A program made the translations under genes and the position numbers. This document shows, piece after piece, positions 25,569-34,358 of a stretch of 64,000 nucleotides of DNA. Source of the stretch: Pedobacter nanyangensis. GTDB taxonomy: Bacteria > Bacteroidota > Bacteroidia > Sphingobacteriales > Sphingobacteriaceae. Below the pieces are notes generated by a model. It ran no database searches, had not been told where the DNA came from, and saw only the letters and a program-made list of their open reading frames with translations. The stretch covers positions 434,001 to 498,000 of the forward strand of contig NZ_QMHO01000001.1 in the NCBI RefSeq assembly GCF_003313505.1, read 5' to 3'. Position 1 is the first letter of the stretch, and every line of letters starts with the position of its first letter.

Positions 25569-26852
25569 ATGGAAATTGCTATTGTTGCCTTATTAGTTAT
25601 TGTGTTGATTTTCTTGGTGGTATTAATCAGTAGAAAGCCCAATAAACCCGCTGAGCAGGATCTTTTTTCGGTTAACTTTTTAAAGGATGAAAATCAAAAA
25701 CTACAACAAGAACTGGTGCAATTGCGGGCCAATTACATCAACGAAAATAACCGTGCTACCCGGGCCGAAGAAAATTTGAAGGCACAACGCGAAATTTCAC
25801 AAAAGCAACAGCAAAATCTGGAGGAGTTGCAACAACGGTTCACCTTGGAATTTGCTAACATTGCCAACAAATTATTGGATGAAAAATCGGCGAAGTTTAC
25901 TGCACAGAACCAAAGTAACTTAGATCAAATTCTTAATCCACTAAAAGCAAATATCAAGTCTTTTGAAGAAAAAGTAGAAAAGGTTTATCAAACAGAAGCC
26001 GCAGAAAGAAGCCAGTTAAAAGGCGTGATTTTCCAATTAATGGACCAAAGCAAACAAATCCAAACGGATGCAAATAACCTAACCAAGGCTTTAAAGGGCG
26101 ATAACAAAAAGCAGGGCACTTGGGGCGAAATCGTATTGGAGCGTGTGCTGGAAACTTCGGGCCTTGTGAAGGATAGAGAATATAGTATCCAAAGAAGCTT
26201 AAATAACGCCGAAGGCGCCCGTTTGCAACCAGATGTGATTATTAACCTGCCTGACGAAAAAAACTTGATTGTAGACGCTAAAATTTCGTTGGTTGCTTAT
26301 GAAAGAATGGTAAATGCGGAAGACGAAGCCGAAAAAGTGATCTATCTTAAACAACATCTTCTCGCTATCAAAAATCATATTGACGGTTTGTCTGCTAAAA
26401 ACTATCAGCATTTGTATGAGATCAGCTCCCCGGATTTTGTTCTTTTATTTTTACCCATAGAAGCTTCATTTAGCGTTACTGTGCAGGCTGATACAGAACT
26501 TTTCAACTATGCTTGGAACAAAAAAGTGGTTTTGGTAAGCCCAACTACCCTGTTGGCCACTTTACGTACCATTGCCAGTATTTGGAAAGTAGACAGGCAA
26601 AATAAAAACGTTTTTGAAATAGCCGAAGAAGCAGGTGCCTTGTATGATAAGTTTGTAGGTTTTTTGAATGATATGGAGAAAATAGGAAAGCATATTGAAC
26701 AAACCCAAAAAGCGCACGACGATGCTTTCAAAAAATTACAGTATGGCAGTGGCAATTTGATCGGAAAGGTTGAAAAAATCAAGAAGTTGGGCGCAAAAAC
26801 AAAATCAAATAAACATATCGATACCAAGTTTCTGGACAACGAAGAATTATAG
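25569..26852 (+). CDS. rmuC: DNA recombination protein RmuC
   Basis: A 427-residue RmuC family protein, linked to limiting inversions at short inverted repeats and carrying a restriction-endonuclease-like fold. An N-terminal transmembrane helix (IAIVALLVIVLIFLVVLI) anchors a long coiled coil (about 35-190, Q/E/K-rich). The nuclease-like domain follows with KKQGTWGEIVLERVLETSGLV, LQPDVIINLPDEKNLIVDAKISLVAYERM and FVLLFLPIEASF. Length and order are normal. It overlaps the end of the convergent glycosyltransferase gene by 6 bp. Confidence 0.94.
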   Translation: MEIAIVALLVIVLIFLVVLISRKPNKPAEQDLFSVNFLKDENQKLQQELVQLRANYINENNRATRAEENLKAQREISQKQQQNLEELQQRFTLEFANIANKLLDEKSAKFTAQNQSNLDQILNPLKANIKSFEEKVEKVYQTEAAERSQLKGVIFQLMDQSKQIQTDANNLTKALKGDNKKQGTWGEIVLERVLETSGLVKDREYSIQRSLNNAEGARLQPDVIINLPDEKNLIVDAKISLVAYERMVNAEDEAEKVIYLKQHLLAIKNHIDGLSAKNYQHLYEISSPDFVLLFLPIEASFSVTVQADTELFNYAWNKKVVLVSPTTLLATLRTIASIWKVDRQNKNVFEIAEEAGALYDKFVGFLNDMEKIGKHIEQTQKAHDDAFKKLQYGSGNLIGKVEKIKKLGAKTKSNKHIDTKFLDNEEL

Positions 26853-28094
26853 TGCCGCAATCAGCTTTATCAATTTTTCTTCCTGAAACTGCCTGCTAAA
26901 CTCATAAAGTTCTTCATTGGTGCGGTTTATGCGTTGCGGCTGCCCGTTAAAATGTTTATCTAACGATTCCTTTAATAAGTTTACGATCTCTTGTTCGTTA
27001 TGGCATATAAAGCCAGCATTGTTCTTTTGGATACTTTCCGCTAAATCGCCATGGTCATTTATAGGCAATAGGATAGGTTTTTGGAAAGCCAAGTATTCGT
27101 ATTGCTTGGTCGTAATAATCTCTCGCCGATCTCCATATTTCAGGTGAAAAAACATTGCTGCACTATATAGCTCGGTATATACTTCCTCAATTGGCATTTT
27201 TGCACTGATGGAGGTATAGGGCTCCAGGTTATAGTTCCTAATTAGCTCCTTAAGCCTGATGGATTCATCCGTTCCCACAAACCTGATCTGGAAATACTGG
27301 GGCTGGATCGTGAACTGATCAATAAACTTTCTTACGGCTTTAAAAAACGTGGTATCCTGTAACTGGTCATTATAAACAGAGCCCAGGTAAACTAATTTGA
27401 AAGTATAGGGATGGTCTTTTATCTTCTTAAAATCAATTTTCTTAAGATCATATCCATTCCTGATGACCTGTACCTGATCTCGATATTTCTCCGGAAAAAG
27501 CCTGCGGATAGACTCGGAGATGGTTACGATCAGGTCTGCATTTTTCAGGTTTCGCATTTCTCTTCTTTTCAGGAAAAATTTCCTCAGAAATGACAATAGT
27601 TTGCTGTCTTCGATAGATGGATAGCCAAAAACCCCCGGGTCTCTAAAATCCAATACCAGCTTGCATCCAAATTCCTGCTTGAGCGCATTTCCTAAATTAT
27701 GGATTGCGATAGAAGGAAATGAAGCAAAAATAACATCATTTGGGGTAATATTGATATTGGTTTTCCTTTTGTACTTGGCAAATTCCCTACCCAAATCAAA
27801 AATTTCTTTCCCCGTAAAAAAGTAATAGGTAATCAACAATAATTTAGAAAAACCCCGCCTGCCATTTTCCAACAGGCTTTTATAAAAATTGTGGAAAAAA
27901 CCAGGGGTATAACTTAAGGGTATTTCAATAAGGGTACCTTTAATTTTTATGGGCTTTTTTACTTTATTTTTGTTTCCATAAACAAAGTGCACTTCGTAAG
28001 CCTGGGAGAGCGCTTCGGAAATACTTAATAGCCTGTTAAATCCAGTTTGGTAGGTTTCCCTACCATGATAAGAAAATACAAATATTCTCTTCAA
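26847..28094 (-). CDS. Glycosyltransferase, GT-B fold (family 4-like)
   Basis: A 415-residue predicted glycosyltransferase. The N terminus is MKRIFVFSYHGRETYQTGFNRLLSISEAL, with an acceptor-domain segment VLDFRDPGVFGYPSIEDS and IVTISESIRRLFP, and the C-terminal donor half has VIRNGYDLKKI, KLVYLGSVYNDQ, QIRFVGTDE and YEYLAFQKPILLPINDHGDLAESI. The order DFRDP / NGYD / G..Y / E-aFxKP fits GT4 enzymes of the Bacteroidetes. It is alone rather than in a polysaccharide cluster, so donor and acceptor are unknown. Its end overlaps rmuC tail-to-tail. Confidence 0.82.
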   Translation of the reverse strand: MKRIFVFSYHGRETYQTGFNRLLSISEALSQAYEVHFVYGNKNKVKKPIKIKGTLIEIPLSYTPGFFHNFYKSLLENGRRGFSKLLLITYYFFTGKEIFDLGREFAKYKRKTNINITPNDVIFASFPSIAIHNLGNALKQEFGCKLVLDFRDPGVFGYPSIEDSKLLSFLRKFFLKRREMRNLKNADLIVTISESIRRLFPEKYRDQVQVIRNGYDLKKIDFKKIKDHPYTFKLVYLGSVYNDQLQDTTFFKAVRKFIDQFTIQPQYFQIRFVGTDESIRLKELIRNYNLEPYTSISAKMPIEEVYTELYSAAMFFHLKYGDRREIITTKQYEYLAFQKPILLPINDHGDLAESIQKNNAGFICHNEQEIVNLLKESLDKHFNGQPQRINRTNEELYEFSRQFQEEKLIKLIAAL

Positions 28095-28168
28095 TAGTTA
28101 TGGTTTGTTTATGCAGCCAATATATTGAATATGGAATGATTTTATCAAATAAAATTGATTAATCACAA

Positions 28169-29209
28169 CTACTTTTTAAAAGCATTCCAGCCTTGGGCGG
28201 TCAATTCGTGAACAACATCAGACTTTGAAATCATTTTTACGCCCGAGTTTTTATCGGTGATATGTCCAATAATACTGATGTCTACATCATTTTTAATTTT
28301 CTCATAATCAGCCTGTTTAATTGTAAAAAGCAGTTCATAATCTTCACCACCGTTAAGTGCACAAACTGATGGGTCTAAGCCTAGTTCCCTGGCGGTTTCA
28401 TAGGTTACCGGGTCTATGGGAAGTTTGTCCTCATAAATGGTGCAACCTTTATCACTTTGGGTGGTGATATGCAGAATTTCAGAGGCCAAACCGTCAGAAA
28501 CATCAATCATAGCGGTAGGTTTTATCTTCAATTGGGCCAATAAATCCACTACATCCCTACGTCCTTCGGGCTTCAATTGGCGTTCTATGATATAATCTTT
28601 TCCTTCCAGGTCAGGTTGTATTTGCGGGTTTTCCAAAAAAATCTGCTTTTCACGCTCCAAAATCTGCAAGCCTACATAAGCGCCTCCCAAATCGCCCGAA
28701 ACACACAGCAAATCGCCTTCCTGAGCACCATTTCTATAGGTAACATCTTCTTTGGCAGCATAGCCGATGCTAGTTACGCTGATAACTAAGCCCTGCCTGC
28801 TTGCCGAAGTATCTCCACCAATTAAATCAATATTGAATTTATTGCAGGCCAATTCAATTCCTTTATAAATTTCTTCCACGGCTTCCAACGGAAATTTACT
28901 GGAAACACCTAGCGAAACCGTAATTTGTGTAGCCACACCATTCATAGCGTAGATATCGCTCAAATTTACTTGTACCGCTTTATAGCCCAAATGCATTAAA
29001 GGCACATAAGATAGGTCAAAATGAATGCCTTCCAATAAAAGATCTGTAGAAATTAAAGCTTGTTTGTCTTTAAAGTCAAGTACGGCTGCGTCATCTCCAA
29101 TACCTTTTATCGAGCTGTCGTGCCTTAACTGGAAATTTTCAGTGAGGTGCTTGATCAGGCCAAATTCTCCCAATTCCTCTAGCGAAGTACGCTCTTTATT
29201 TTCGAACAT
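28169..29209 (-). CDS. thiL: Thiamine-monophosphate kinase ThiL
   Basis: A 346-residue ATP-dependent kinase making thiamine diphosphate from thiamine monophosphate. Signatures of the PurM-like fold are present: GIGDDAAVLDFKDKQALISTDLLLEGIHFDLSY, VNLSDIYAMNGVATQITVSLGV, NIDLIGGDTSAS, LLCVSGDLGGAYVGLQIL and AMIDVSDGLASEI, followed by LNGGEDYELLFT. All key Asp residues (GDDAA, STD, DLGG, DVSDG) are intact. Its start overlaps the S41 peptidase gene by 14 bp, so the pair with nadA forms one transcription unit devoted to NAD and thiamine cofactors plus a protease. Confidence 0.95.
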   Translation of the reverse strand: MFENKERTSLEELGEFGLIKHLTENFQLRHDSSIKGIGDDAAVLDFKDKQALISTDLLLEGIHFDLSYVPLMHLGYKAVQVNLSDIYAMNGVATQITVSLGVSSKFPLEAVEEIYKGIELACNKFNIDLIGGDTSASRQGLVISVTSIGYAAKEDVTYRNGAQEGDLLCVSGDLGGAYVGLQILEREKQIFLENPQIQPDLEGKDYIIERQLKPEGRRDVVDLLAQLKIKPTAMIDVSDGLASEILHITTQSDKGCTIYEDKLPIDPVTYETARELGLDPSVCALNGGEDYELLFTIKQADYEKIKNDVDISIIGHITDKNSGVKMISKSDVVHELTAQGWNAFKK

Positions 29210-30761
29210 TATTTTTTTCTTTTATATCTGTTAAAACCCATTGCAACTCCCTGTCATAGTTGCTTATTCTATCTTTTAGGTCCGATTGTATTTCCACGTC
29301 CGGAAACACCCCTCTACCCACTTCTTTTTGTTGATAAACTGGCGCCATCCTGTTTAAGCCAAAACGCAAACCTAATTTACTGTTTTTCAAGGTAACAATT
29401 GGTATTCTGCCAGCGGTACACTGGTTTGCGCCACCACCTGTTTCTGTTCCCACAAATGTTGCTCTGTTAATGGCCTTTAAGTTGGCACTTAACAACGAAG
29501 ATGCCGAAAAGCTAAACTCATTGATCAATACATAAACCTTGCCCTTATAATTGTTTTTTTGTGCTTTTTGCGGGCTATATCCTTTCATAAAAGAAAAGAA
29601 ATTACCTTGATCATCTTCATAAAGCCTGCTGTCATCGTTTAAACCGGTAAGGTAATAAGTGAGTTTTTGCAAGCCATTTCCATATTTGTTGGCACTAAAA
29701 TGGCCATTATTAATGGGCTTATCCAAATAAACAAAATCCTTATCGGTTAAATAGGCAAACAAGGCCAAACTGGCGCTTAAGGTACCACCCGGATTATTCC
29801 TGATATCAATAACCAGGTTTTTGGTTCTGGACAGCGCAATACTGTCAAAACATTGTTTATAAAAAAGTGGAAAATTAGCTGTTGGTACCGAAAAACTCTT
29901 TATTTTAAGATATGCTATCTGCTTTTCCTGATCTAGGAACCTGAAATCTAACTGATATTCATCATTCACTTTCTTGCCCCGATATTTGATGGAACCAGGT
30001 ATTTTCTTGGTGGCCGCTTTTTCAATTGTTTTACCGGTATCTGTCTTTTTCTTCAGTTCTTCCGCTTTCTTTTTGTCGTAAAACGATATATAGCTACTGG
30101 TAACTACACTGTCTTTTTTAAATTTTATGTACAAACTATCCTGTTCCGAAAAATATATTTTGTACAGCTGCGGAAAACTACGTTCTATTCGTTTGTTGCG
30201 AGACTGCGAATTAAAACCGTCATAACTAAAACCTGTGGAAATAATATTGAAAATCTCCTTGGGCGCTAAACCATCTATTTCCAAAATCTCAGTACCGGTT
30301 TTAATCGTTTTATCTTTACTCTTATTGTTGATCACGATAAGTTTATCATCAACTACTGCATAGGTAAACTGCTGCAGCGGATAAATCTTATTTTTTATCC
30401 TTTCCCGCTCATGTTTATCTTTTTCTATTACTGAGGGATATCTTAAAGCCGTATGTCCACATCTAATGGCAGCAATTACCGGCGAAAGCTTCTGATAGAA
30501 TTGTGCCGTGGTTAGTGGTTCGTCAATCGCCTTTTTTAAACTATCAAATTTATCGTCGAGCGCCTTTTTTGAGATATACCAGTATAAGCCCGGATGCCCT
30601 TCTTTAAGGATTTGGTAAGAAAGATCCACGTCTTGTTTTAACGCTTCTGCACGGTGTTTTTTCTCCGTAATGGCATAATTATAATCCTTTACAGAGGAGC
30701 AAGCACCTAAAAAAACGGTACTCATCAACAACACATGTGCAAAAAATCGCCTTTTCAACAT
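29196..30761 (-). CDS. S41-family peptidase lipoprotein
   Basis: A 521-residue exported protein with a lipoprotein signal (MLKRRFFAHVLLMSTVFLGAC, lipobox LGAC). The mature part has an N-terminal helical domain, a PDZ-like segment (TGTEILEIDGLAPKEIFN) and an S41 (tail-specific protease) core: LAYLKIKSFS, NLVIDIRNNPGGTLSASLALFAYL and VLINEFSFSASSLLSANLKAINRATFVGTETGGGANQ, where the Ser of FSFSASS is the expected nucleophile. The Lys of canonical C-terminal proteases is not obvious; many S41 lipoproteins (tricorn-like) use a different base. It lies 1 bp after nadA and overlaps thiL. Confidence 0.87.
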   Translation of the reverse strand: MLKRRFFAHVLLMSTVFLGACSSVKDYNYAITEKKHRAEALKQDVDLSYQILKEGHPGLYWYISKKALDDKFDSLKKAIDEPLTTAQFYQKLSPVIAAIRCGHTALRYPSVIEKDKHERERIKNKIYPLQQFTYAVVDDKLIVINNKSKDKTIKTGTEILEIDGLAPKEIFNIISTGFSYDGFNSQSRNKRIERSFPQLYKIYFSEQDSLYIKFKKDSVVTSSYISFYDKKKAEELKKKTDTGKTIEKAATKKIPGSIKYRGKKVNDEYQLDFRFLDQEKQIAYLKIKSFSVPTANFPLFYKQCFDSIALSRTKNLVIDIRNNPGGTLSASLALFAYLTDKDFVYLDKPINNGHFSANKYGNGLQKLTYYLTGLNDDSRLYEDDQGNFFSFMKGYSPQKAQKNNYKGKVYVLINEFSFSASSLLSANLKAINRATFVGTETGGGANQCTAGRIPIVTLKNSKLGLRFGLNRMAPVYQQKEVGRGVFPDVEIQSDLKDRISNYDRELQWVLTDIKEKNNVRK

Positions 30762-30762
30762 G

Positions 30763-31755
30763 TTATAAACCTAATTTTGCCGAAATCTCCAGCATTCTTT
30801 CGATAGGTTTCTTGGCTTCTACAATGATATTTTCAGGTACGGTTACCTCTGGCATTCCATTTTTCATACATAGATAGAGTTTTTCCAAAGTATTTCTCTT
30901 CATGTAAGGGCAATCATTACAGGCACAAGCATTGGTAGGAGGTGCCGGAATGAAAGTTTTATCTGGATTAGCTTTTTCCATTTGGTGGATAATACCACTT
31001 TCCGTAGCTACAATAAACTCCTTAGCTTCACTATTGATGGTATATTTCAGTAATCCGGTGGTAGAACCAATATAATCGGCCATTTTCAACACAGCTTCTT
31101 CGCATTCAGGATGCGCAATGAACTTGGCATTTGGATGGCGTTCCTTTAATTTGGTAATTTTTTCCCTCGAGAAAATTTCGTGTACCATACAGGCACCATT
31201 CCATAAAACCAGGTCCCTACCAGTTTTTTTGGCTACCCAAGCACCCAAGTTTTTGTCAGGACCAAAAATGATTTTCTGATCTTTAGGCAAACTTTCCACA
31301 ATCTGTACCGCATTTGTTGACGTACAAACAATATCACTTAAAGCTTTTAGCTCTGCGGTACAGTTTACATAAGTGATGACCAAATGATCAGGATATTTTT
31401 CCTTAAATTTTTTGAACAAATGTGGTGGACAACTATCCGCCAAAGAGCATCCCGCCTTTAAATCTGGTAATAAAACCTTCTTTTGTGGGGATAAAATCTT
31501 GGCTGTTTCGGCCATAAAATGCACACCAGCAAATACAATAACGTCTGCTTCCGTTTTTGCAGCTTCCTGAGATAAACCTAAACTATCCCCTATATAATCT
31601 GCAATATCTTGTATATCAGGATCTTGGTAATAATGCGCCAAAATAATTGCATTCTTTTCCTTTTTTAGCTTCTCTATTTCTACAAACAAATCCAGTGTTG
31701 GATCTATTTTTTCTTCTACGTAACCTTTTCTATGAAGTTCTTCTAAAATTTCCAT
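30763..31755 (-). CDS. nadA: Quinolinate synthase NadA
   Basis: A 330-residue [4Fe-4S] enzyme that condenses iminoaspartate with dihydroxyacetone phosphate to quinolinate in de novo NAD synthesis. Motifs: [50 protein letters not shown] (Cys103), [31 protein letters not shown] (Cys189), [10 protein letters not shown] and a C-terminal CACNDCPYM (Cys282 is the likely third cluster ligand). It belongs with nadB, which is divergently transcribed 468 bp away. An S41 peptidase and thiL follow in the same operon. Confidence 0.97.
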   Translation of the reverse strand: MEILEELHRKGYVEEKIDPTLDLFVEIEKLKKEKNAIILAHYYQDPDIQDIADYIGDSLGLSQEAAKTEADVIVFAGVHFMAETAKILSPQKKVLLPDLKAGCSLADSCPPHLFKKFKEKYPDHLVITYVNCTAELKALSDIVCTSTNAVQIVESLPKDQKIIFGPDKNLGAWVAKKTGRDLVLWNGACMVHEIFSREKITKLKERHPNAKFIAHPECEEAVLKMADYIGSTTGLLKYTINSEAKEFIVATESGIIHQMEKANPDKTFIPAPPTNACACNDCPYMKRNTLEKLYLCMKNGMPEVTVPENIIVEAKKPIERMLEISAKLGL

Positions 31756-31892
31756 CGATATGCCTATTAGCTATTAATCGCCTTTTAATTTTTTTTGTAA
31801 AGATACAGAGCTTTCAACTTTATCAACGCCTCAAACAAAATATAATTTAATTAAATAAATAGATTCTTATTCTTTATTAGTGTGTTGAAACT

Positions 31893-31909
31893 GTTAGAAA
31901 TATTCTAAC
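31893..31909. promoter_or_regulatory. 17-bp inverted repeat, possible operator
   Basis: GTTAGAA-ATA-TTCTAAC: perfect 7-bp arms around three bases, between the divergent nadA and nadB. The size and symmetry suit a dimeric regulator, but no NAD-repressor motif is recognised. Confidence 0.4.
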
Positions 31910-32171
31910 AAAAAATGTTGTTAAATGAGTTTTCCCATAGTTACCAACAATTTTTACGATTTTTTATTTTAAACTTCCGTTGATTTTCAATGTTATAGTT
32001 TTTACTTCATTAAATTATCAATATAGAAATGTGTATTGTTAGTAGTGTGATGAAAAGTGGATAACCTGGGTAAAGCTGCTTAAAAATTATGTAAAAGATT
32101 GTTCCAAATTTGGCTTTTTACCTTAGCTTTAAACATTCAAATTTATTTGTTAGGATAATTTATACACGCAA

Positions 32172-32187
32172 TTCACAAGCTTGTGAA
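32172..32187. promoter_or_regulatory. Perfect 16-bp palindrome next to two DnaA-like boxes
   Basis: TTCACAAGCTTGTGAA is a perfect dyad lying between DnaA-box-like sequences at 32160 and 32190, 36 bp before the nadB ATG. It could be an operator of nadB or part of an origin. Confidence 0.4.
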
Positions 32188-32223
32188 CTTTATCCACATA
32201 CTTGTTACTATAGGTTTAAATTA

Positions 32224-33810
32224 ATGAGAAAGGTCGATTTTTTAGTCATAGGATCTGGAATTGCAGGCTTAAGTTTTGCACTTAAAGCCGCCAAGTTTGG
32301 TAAAGTGTTGATAGTGACCAAGTCTAACGAAGACGAATCAAATACGAAGTATGCCCAAGGTGGCGTAGCTGTAGTTGTAGATAAATCAGATTCCTTTGAA
32401 AAACACATTCAGGATACCCTGATAGCAGGGGATGGCCTGTGTGACGAAAGCATTGTGGAAATTGTGGTGAAAGAAGGGCCTGAGCGTATACAGGAGATTA
32501 TCGACTACGGAATTAACTTCGATAAAAACCCTGCCGGCGTATTTGATTTGGCCAAAGAAGGAGGCCACTCAGAACACCGAGTGCTTCATTATAAGGATAT
32601 TACGGGTTACGAAATCGAAAGCGTTTTGTTGAAGCAAATTCATCAGAATGAGAACATAGAGATATTAACACATTACTTTTGTTTAGAGCTGATTACGCAG
32701 CATCACTTGGGAAAACATGTGGATAAGAGTAGTAAAGATATCAATTGTTATGGCATATATGCCTTTAACACAGAAAGTAACAATGTGGAAAAGATATTGG
32801 CAAACGTAACCGTAATGGCCAGTGGCGGAGCAGGACACATTTATGCCAATACTACTAATCCTATAATTGCCACCGGAGACGGAATGGCCATGGTTTATCG
32901 TGCTAAGGGAAAGATCAGGAATATGGAATTTATCCAATTTCATCCCACTGCTTTATACCATCCTGGTGAATATCCTTCTTTTTTGATTTCTGAAGCGGTG
33001 CGGGGATTTGGCGGCGTACTTCGCAGGAGAACTGGCGAGGAATTTATGTATGAATATGATGAAAGAGGTTCGCTCGCTTCTCGTGACATTGTTGCACGCG
33101 CCATCGATAACGAGATGAAAAAATCAGGAGATGATTTTGTTTATCTGGATATTACCATGAGAAGCAAGGCCGATATCCTTAAACATTTTCCTAACATTTA
33201 TGCCAAGTGTTTATCCATTGGTATTGATATGACGAAGGATTTTATTCCCGTAACGCCGGCCTGTCATTATATGTGTGGCGGCGTAATGGTTGATGAAGAT
33301 GGCAAGTCATCTATTAATCATTTATATGCCTGCGGCGAGGTTTCTTCTACCGGTTTGCATGGGGCCAATCGTTTGGCTTCCAATTCATTGTTGGAGGCAA
33401 CTGTTTTTGCACACCGTATATTTTTATCGGCTATCGAAAACTATAAGCAAAATATTATTCCGGAGAATATCCCTGAATGGGATGATAAAGGCGTGATACA
33501 GTCTAATGAAGATATTTTGGTTACGCATAATTTACGTGAAACCCAAAAAATTATGAGTGATTATGTGGGTATTGTACGGTCCGATTTTAGATTGGACAGA
33601 GCCATGCGCAGACTTTATTTACTTTACGAAGAAACAGAAGAATTTTACAAGAATAATAAAGTTTCGGTAAAGCTCTGCGAAGTAAGAAATGTGATTCAGG
33701 TGGCCTATCTGGTAATAAAATCGGCTATGCAGCGCAAGGAAAGTAGGGGATTGCATTATACTACGGATTATCCAAAACATGCAAAAGAATTAATTGATAC
33801 AATAATTTAG
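32224..33810 (+). CDS. nadB: L-aspartate oxidase NadB
   Basis: The ATG at 32224 (not the upstream in-frame codon at 32110) begins the canonical N terminus MRKVDFLVIGSGIAGLSFAL, giving 528 residues. NadB oxidises L-aspartate to iminoaspartate with FAD, feeding NadA. Visible are the SNTKYAQGGVAVV loop, HRVLHYKDITGYEIE, MASGGAGHIY, GDGMAMVYRAKGKIRNMEFIQFHPTAL with the substrate-site HPTAL, RRRTGEEFM, TPACHYMCGGV and GANRLASNSLLE. A helical C-terminal domain completes it. It is divergent from nadA and shares its regulatory region. Confidence 0.97.
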   Translation: MRKVDFLVIGSGIAGLSFALKAAKFGKVLIVTKSNEDESNTKYAQGGVAVVVDKSDSFEKHIQDTLIAGDGLCDESIVEIVVKEGPERIQEIIDYGINFDKNPAGVFDLAKEGGHSEHRVLHYKDITGYEIESVLLKQIHQNENIEILTHYFCLELITQHHLGKHVDKSSKDINCYGIYAFNTESNNVEKILANVTVMASGGAGHIYANTTNPIIATGDGMAMVYRAKGKIRNMEFIQFHPTALYHPGEYPSFLISEAVRGFGGVLRRRTGEEFMYEYDERGSLASRDIVARAIDNEMKKSGDDFVYLDITMRSKADILKHFPNIYAKCLSIGIDMTKDFIPVTPACHYMCGGVMVDEDGKSSINHLYACGEVSSTGLHGANRLASNSLLEATVFAHRIFLSAIENYKQNIIPENIPEWDDKGVIQSNEDILVTHNLRETQKIMSDYVGIVRSDFRLDRAMRRLYLLYEETEEFYKNNKVSVKLCEVRNVIQVAYLVIKSAMQRKESRGLHYTTDYPKHAKELIDTII

Positions 33811-33845
33811 GTTTTAAGTAATTATACGTTAGTCTCAATATCTAT

Positions 33846-34358
33846 ATGTCTATTATATTGCCAGTAAAAGGAGTTAGCCCAGCGTTTGGAAGTGATTGCT
33901 TCATCGCACCAAATGCCACTATTGTGGGTGATGTTAAAATTGGAAAAAACTGTTCAATTTGGTTTAATGCTGTGGTTAGGGGAGATGTTAACAGCATTAC
34001 CATTGGCAACGAAAGTAATATCCAGGATGGGGCGGTAATTCATGCTACCTATTTAAAAGCGGCCACCTTTATTGGAAATAGGGTAAACGTTGGGCATAAT
34101 GCCATTGTACATGGTTGCACGGTTAAAGATAATGTTTTGATAGGCATGGGAGCCATTGTAATGGACCACGCTATTATCGACGAATACTGTATTATTGCCG
34201 CTGGTTCTGTAGTACTGGAGAATACCGTTTGTGAGAGCGGTTATATCTATGCCGGGGCCCCTGCCAAAAAAATAAAGCCCATTACTGACGAGCAAAGGGC
34301 TTTATTGAACAAGTTACCTGATAATTATATCATGTATTCAGACTGGTTTAAGCCTTAA
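33846..34358 (+). CDS. Gamma-class carbonic anhydrase family protein (YrdA-like)
   Basis: A left-handed beta-helix protein of 170 residues built from hexapeptide repeats (APNATIVGDVKIGKNCSIWFNAVVRGDVNSITIGNE onward). The three zinc His are present: His66 (VIHATYL), His84 (VGHNAIV) and His89 (IVHGCTV), with the RGD (45-47) and QDG (60-62) motifs. It is a trimer in the family. Family members are either carbonic anhydrases or inactive scaffolds, and the catalytic Glu residues of Cam are not clearly present. It lies 35 bp after nadB and may be co-transcribed. Confidence 0.92.
   Translation: MSIILPVKGVSPAFGSDCFIAPNATIVGDVKIGKNCSIWFNAVVRGDVNSITIGNESNIQDGAVIHATYLKAATFIGNRVNVGHNAIVHGCTVKDNVLIGMGAIVMDHAIIDEYCIIAAGSVVLENTVCESGYIYAGAPAKKIKPITDEQRALLNKLPDNYIMYSDWFKP

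Larger units (their letters stand above)
31756..32223. other. 468-bp nadA-nadB intergenic region with DnaA-box-like sites and AT-rich stretch
   Basis: No gene is supported here; a frame entering nadB from 32110 is not convincing. The region holds an AT-rich stretch (about 31835-31885), three sequences like the DnaA box TTATnCACA (32056-32064 minus strand, TTATCCACT; 32160-32168, TTATACACG; 32190-32198, TTATCCACA, exact) and two palindromes (31893-31909 and 32172-32187). It is a candidate replication origin or, more simply, the shared regulatory region of the two NAD genes. Confidence 0.5.

Noticed and set aside
32110-32223. In-frame N-terminal extension of nadB.
   Set aside because: Would include DnaA-box-like and palindromic sequence and lacks NadB character. 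The ATG at 32224 gives the canonical FAD-binding start.
31756-32223. A riboswitch or small RNA in the nadA-nadB gap.
   Set aside because: No recognisable NAD riboswitch core and no terminator-like hairpin. AT-rich with DnaA-like boxes instead.
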